A stretch of DNA of 64,000 nt, from positions 30,581 to 94,580 of the forward strand of contig DATMBG010000035.1 in the NCBI GenBank assembly GCA_035559535.1. Reading direction: 5' to 3'. The notes beneath the pieces are model-generated. The model was not told the origin of the DNA. It saw only the letters and a list, made by a program, of their open reading frames with translations, and did not search any database. The DNA comes from Candidatus Limnocylindrales bacterium. GTDB taxonomy: Bacteria; Moduliflexota; Moduliflexia; Moduliflexales; JAUQPW01. The first letter of the stretch is position 1, and every line of letters starts with the position of its first letter. Below, piece by piece: positions 61,101 to 64,000 of the stretch. Position numbers and translations under genes: made by a program.

Positions 61101-61250
61101 CTATTGAGAATTGGGGATTGGGAATTGGGAACTAGGCTTCTAATTCCTAATCCCTAATTTCCAATTCCTGCTTCTTATCCGGATCTATCCATTCCTTGTA
61201 CGGGCGGAGGGCCTCCGCCCCTACAGTTGATTTAAAGAGGAAGGAAAAAA
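61101..61250. repeat. Period-7 ATTGGGA inverted repeat followed by a GGGCGG palindrome
   Basis: ATTGGGG/ATTGGGA units at 61103-61137 pair with TAATTCC/TAATCCC units at 61141-61168. Next, at 61198-61224, is a 27-nt palindrome with arms GTACGGGCG and CGCCCCTAC, same family as 11229-11256. Confidence 0.9.
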
Positions 61251-62174
61251 ATGATCTGCCCAAAATGTCGGTTTGAACAATCGGACCAATACACAGAGTG
61301 CCTGAGGTGCGGGGTCATCTTTACCAAATTTAAAACATCCTCAAAGGTCCAGGATCCCTCCCGACAACCGGTGTACCTACCAAAAAAGGAAGCTCAAAAA
61401 GAGTTCGAACCTCAAAGGATTGAAGAAGAAGGTTGGAAGGCTTTAGGGATAGGTTTGATTTTTGCCGGAATTATCCTTTTTTTTCCCTTCCCAACCTTTG
61501 TTTTGAGTCATTTTATTATTCTTGTTCATGAATTGGGTCATGCCCTGGCAGCCTGGCTTTTTGGTTATCCCAGTATCCCTGCGTTTGATTTCAATTATGG
61601 AGGCGGAGTTGCCATCCAACTCCAGGAGAAACCTGTGACCTGGATTCTTTTTGTCATTTATGCTTTGCTGGGTTATCTGCTTTATTTTTATCGAAAGAAT
61701 CTTCTTACCTTAACCTTCCTTCTTACATCTCTGCTTTTCTATACATTCTCTCTGTTTACCTCCTTCCATGAAATTCTCATATTGTTCATGGGACATGGCA
61801 CGGAACTTATCTTTGCAGGGATTTTTTTGTATCGGGCCCTAAGTGGCTTTGCTTGTATGACTCCTGTCGAGCGCCCACTCTACGCTTTCACCGGTTTTTT
61901 TACGGTATTTTATGATATTCGATTTTCTTACCGGCTATGGACCGACCCAGACTATCGTACTGAATATGCAGAAGCCAAAGGAGGAGGCGACTGGATGGAT
62001 TTTAGCCGCATGGCAAAGGATTATCTACCTATTGACCTGTCTACGATGGCTCTGTTCTTTTTTCTTTTATGTTTTTTACCACCTCTGCTGAGTTTTATCA
62101 TTTTCAGGTATCAAGCTTATATCTCCTCTTTTATGTTGAGATTTTTACAGAGAGAATCCGGAGGAAACCATTAA
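61251..62174 (+). CDS. Zinc-ribbon / HELGH membrane protein, M50-like
   Basis: A 307-aa membrane protein with no family I can name precisely. It opens with a double zinc knuckle MICPKCRFEQSDQYTECLRCG, then a charged linker. The first membrane segment is followed by ILVHELGHALAAWLFGYPSIP, an HExxH motif embedded in hydrophobic sequence like site-2 proteases, with FNYGGG after it. Four to six more membrane helices follow; a later acidic region (GDWMDFSRMAKDY) carries no obvious LDG motif of M50. Candidate intramembrane metalloprotease with cytoplasmic zinc ribbon, or a non-catalytic relative. Confidence 0.72.
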   Translation: MICPKCRFEQSDQYTECLRCGVIFTKFKTSSKVQDPSRQPVYLPKKEAQKEFEPQRIEEEGWKALGIGLIFAGIILFFPFPTFVLSHFIILVHELGHALAAWLFGYPSIPAFDFNYGGGVAIQLQEKPVTWILFVIYALLGYLLYFYRKNLLTLTFLLTSLLFYTFSLFTSFHEILILFMGHGTELIFAGIFLYRALSGFACMTPVERPLYAFTGFFTVFYDIRFSYRLWTDPDYRTEYAEAKGGGDWMDFSRMAKDYLPIDLSTMALFFFLLCFLPPLLSFIIFRYQAYISSFMLRFLQRESGGNH

Positions 62175-62644
62175 CCCGACTTCGACTTAAGTCGGAATTA
62201 ATATCAACGGGTTTGCACGGACAGGAACCATGATCAAAATTAGTACTTTGTAAAGTACTAACCTACTCAAGCAATTTTGGGGCTATAAAGAAAGAGCTAC
62301 TATTCTTTGAAACCTGGCATGGCAATTGCGAAATGTCTTCCTTGTTAAGATAAAAAGTAAGCAGGGAGTCCCTATCTGCGGTTTATCGACAAGGATTGCC
62401 GGAAAAAATGAATTTTAATCTTGCCCTTACCGAGAATTCCGTTTTGGAAATCTTAATGTCTCACTTTGGTACACTTTTATCTTCTTTCTTTGAGGAGGAA
62501 GACCCTCGTAATATTACTTCTACGTTGAAACATCACATAAGCTGTAGGAGCAGCCCTCCCCTTACCTGTTAAAGGTAATCACCCGAGAGTCGCCCTGCAG
62601 GTTATGTAACCTTTCTATGTAGATTTGGTCTAAGGAGAGAATGT
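62175..62644 (+). other. 470-bp intergenic region before the GAF protein
   Basis: No gene. A small CCGACTT/AAGTCGG hairpin (62178-62197) follows the HELGH gene, without a U run. AT-rich stretches near 62210-62290 and 62440-62530 could hold a promoter; nothing clearer. An AAGGAGA box at 62632-62638 serves the next start. Confidence 0.5.
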
Positions 62645-64000
62645 GTGAGGGATGAAGAGAAGACAAAAGAGCAGCTTATAAAAGAACTGATAGCAGCACG
62701 TCAACAGATCGATGAGCTGAAAGCATTGGAAACCGAGCGCAAGCGGGTAGAAGAGAAATTGCGTCAGCAGAATGAGTACCTGACTGCCTTGCATGAAACC
62801 GCCCTGGCCCTCATGAACCGCCTTGAATTGACCGATTTGCTTGAAACCATCATCGTTCGGGCCGGAGGATTGATGGGAACCCAACATGGATTTATCCATT
62901 TGATCGAACCAAACAAGACAGAGATGGTAGCAAAGGTCGGGGTAGGAACCTGGAGTAGATTTATAGGTAAACGTGTAAAGTTTGGTGAGGGGATGGTTGG
63001 AAAAGTCTGGCAAACCGGCCGATCCATTGTGGTAGAGGATTATTGCAGTTGGCCAGATCGACTGCCGGACCCAAGCTTTGACATCCTTCGTGCGGTGGTG
63101 GGGGTTCCGCTCAAGTCGGGCTCGGAAGTCATAGGAGTCATCGGTCTGGTTTATTTGGACGAAGGTCGGAAATTCGGAGATGAGGCTATTGAGTTATTAA
63201 ATCGATTTGCCCAGTTGGCTTCCATTGCTTTAGACAATGCCAGGTTGTATGCCTCGGCTCAACAAGAATTAATCGAACGTAAGCGGGTAGAAGCGGAATT
63301 GCGAAAAGCCCAGGAGGCGTTAGAGCAACGGGTTAAGGAACGAACTGCCGAGCTTTCAACAACCAATGTGAGACTGGAAGAGCAGATGGTTGAGCGCAAA
63401 CGTATAGAGGAAAAACTGCGGCAACAAAATGAATATCTCACTGCTCTCCACGAGACGGCCCTGGCTTTGATGAACCGGTTGGAAATAAACGATCTGCTTA
63501 AAGCCATTGTGGTACGCGCCGGAGCCCTGGTGGGCACCTCCCATGGGTACATTCGCCTTGTCGAACCCAACGAAACTGAAATAACCCTGAAGGTAGGTAT
63601 TGGAGTTTTTACTAATTTCATCGGTCACAAACTAAAATTCGGGGAGGGGCTAAGTGGAAAAGTTTGGCAAACCGGTCAATTGATAATCGTAGAGAATTAC
63701 CATACCTGGCCGGGCCATATACCAGACCCTAGACATCACATCCTCCATGCCCAGGTTGGAATACCGCTTAAATCGGATAATAAAGTGATAGGGGTACTTT
63801 GTCTGGGGTATATGCAAGAGGGACGTGTTTTTAAAGATGAGGAGATTGAATTACTAAGCCGATTTGCCGAGTTAGCTTCCATAGCCCTGGATAACGCCCG
63901 ACTCTATACCTCCACCCAACAAGAACTGACCAAACGCATCAAAGCCGAACAAACCCTCGCCCACTACACCCAAGAATTGGAACGAAGCAACCAGGAACTC
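62645..64000 (+). CDS. Tandem-GAF signalling protein (partial, runs off the right edge)
   Basis: The frame is open from the GTG at 62645 (AAGGAGA box 6 bases upstream) to the window end, 452 codons. Residues about 1-60 are coiled coil (RQQIDELKALETERKRVEEKL), followed by GAF 1 (about 50-195) with ETALALMNRLELTDLLETII and VGVPLKSGSEVIGVIGLVYL, a coiled linker (ERKRVEAELRKAQEALEQRVKERTAEL), and GAF 2 (about 270-415) with ETALALMNRLEINDLLKAIV and VGIPLKSDNKVIGVLCLGYM. The two GAF units are clear duplicates, each starting with a KLRQQNEYLTALHETAL block. Such proteins usually end in a histidine kinase or GGDEF output, which would lie beyond 64000. Confidence 0.92.
   Translation, partial: MRDEEKTKEQLIKELIAARQQIDELKALETERKRVEEKLRQQNEYLTALHETALALMNRLELTDLLETIIVRAGGLMGTQHGFIHLIEPNKTEMVAKVGVGTWSRFIGKRVKFGEGMVGKVWQTGRSIVVEDYCSWPDRLPDPSFDILRAVVGVPLKSGSEVIGVIGLVYLDEGRKFGDEAIELLNRFAQLASIALDNARLYASAQQELIERKRVEAELRKAQEALEQRVKERTAELSTTNVRLEEQMVERKRIEEKLRQQNEYLTALHETALALMNRLEINDLLKAIVVRAGALVGTSHGYIRLVEPNETEITLKVGIGVFTNFIGHKLKFGEGLSGKVWQTGQLIIVENYHTWPGHIPDPRHHILHAQVGIPLKSDNKVIGVLCLGYMQEGRVFKDEEIELLSRFAELASIALDNARLYTSTQQELTKRIKAEQTLAHYTQELERSNQEL

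Noticed and set aside
62630-63628. Minus-strand open frames at the right end
   Set aside because: They are the antisense of the tandem-GAF protein, whose plus frame is open to the window edge and rich in family motifs.

Overview
The window is bacterial chromosomal DNA of moderate GC, densely coded, with no rRNA, tRNA, CRISPR array, phage or insertion sequence that I could recognise. An outer-membrane (Gram-negative) cell is suggested by an LpxH-like phosphoesterase, RseP, a BepA-like M48 lipoprotein, a TolB-like propeller protein and an exopolysaccharide operon. Several genes start with TTG or GTG. The lineage cannot be fixed from these genes; an uncultured, deep-branching proteobacterium-like or neighbouring phylum is the best guess (inference).

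Layout. 1-4747 (minus): an XrtA/Wzx-Wzy type exopolysaccharide operon (sugar transferase, chain-length protein, tyrosine autokinase, ExeA-like ATPase cut by the window edge). 5558-14632 (minus): a ten-gene thiamine operon (thiD, thiO, an ABC ATPase, thiS, thiG, thiE, an ABC permease, a second thiE, thiL, a THI5/NMT1-type binding protein). It has a clear promoter, a TPP riboswitch and a terminator-type expression platform just before thiD, and a terminator at its end. 14673-20458 (minus): yceD-rpmF-plsX-fabH-cutA-dacB-lpxH, an envelope and fatty-acid set with its own promoter. 20549-26366 (minus): a solute-binding protein, a PA14-glycosyltransferase fusion, a UbiA-family prenyltransferase and a ChbG/HpnK-like deacetylase, possibly a lipid-linked sugar pathway. 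26440-26799: tmRNA. 26955-33192 (plus): a secreted unknown, an FMN reductase, then cdsA-dxr-rseP-glpX from a consensus sigma-70 promoter. 33214-36805 (minus): a ketosynthase, a SPOR protein and a small histidine kinase. 37081-40089 (plus): lepB, a flippase-like protein, a Mut7-C protein and an inositol-phosphatase-family gene. 40535-50757 (plus): a signalling block of two-component and c-di-GMP proteins ending in a PilB/GspE ATPase that carries a c-di-GMP-binding-type N-domain and its own receiver. 50897-62174: DedA-like protein, uvrA, a HEAT-repeat protein, a TolB-like protein, an M48 peptidase, a Tat-exported binding protein, a Gfo/Idh/MocA oxidoreductase and a zinc-ribbon HELGH membrane protein. 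62645-64000: start of a tandem-GAF signalling protein running off the edge.

The most unusual content is: (i) the c-di-GMP block, where two paralogous GGDEF-EAL proteins have opposite motif changes and sit next to the receiver-tailed pilus-type ATPase; (ii) two diverged copies of a ~160-nt structured element with a covarying closing stem, which I could not match to a known riboswitch; (iii) intergenic spacers built from 7- or 8-bp quasi-tandem repeats, most arranged as inverted pairs, each spacer with its own unit sequence, resembling cyanobacterial STRR sequences.
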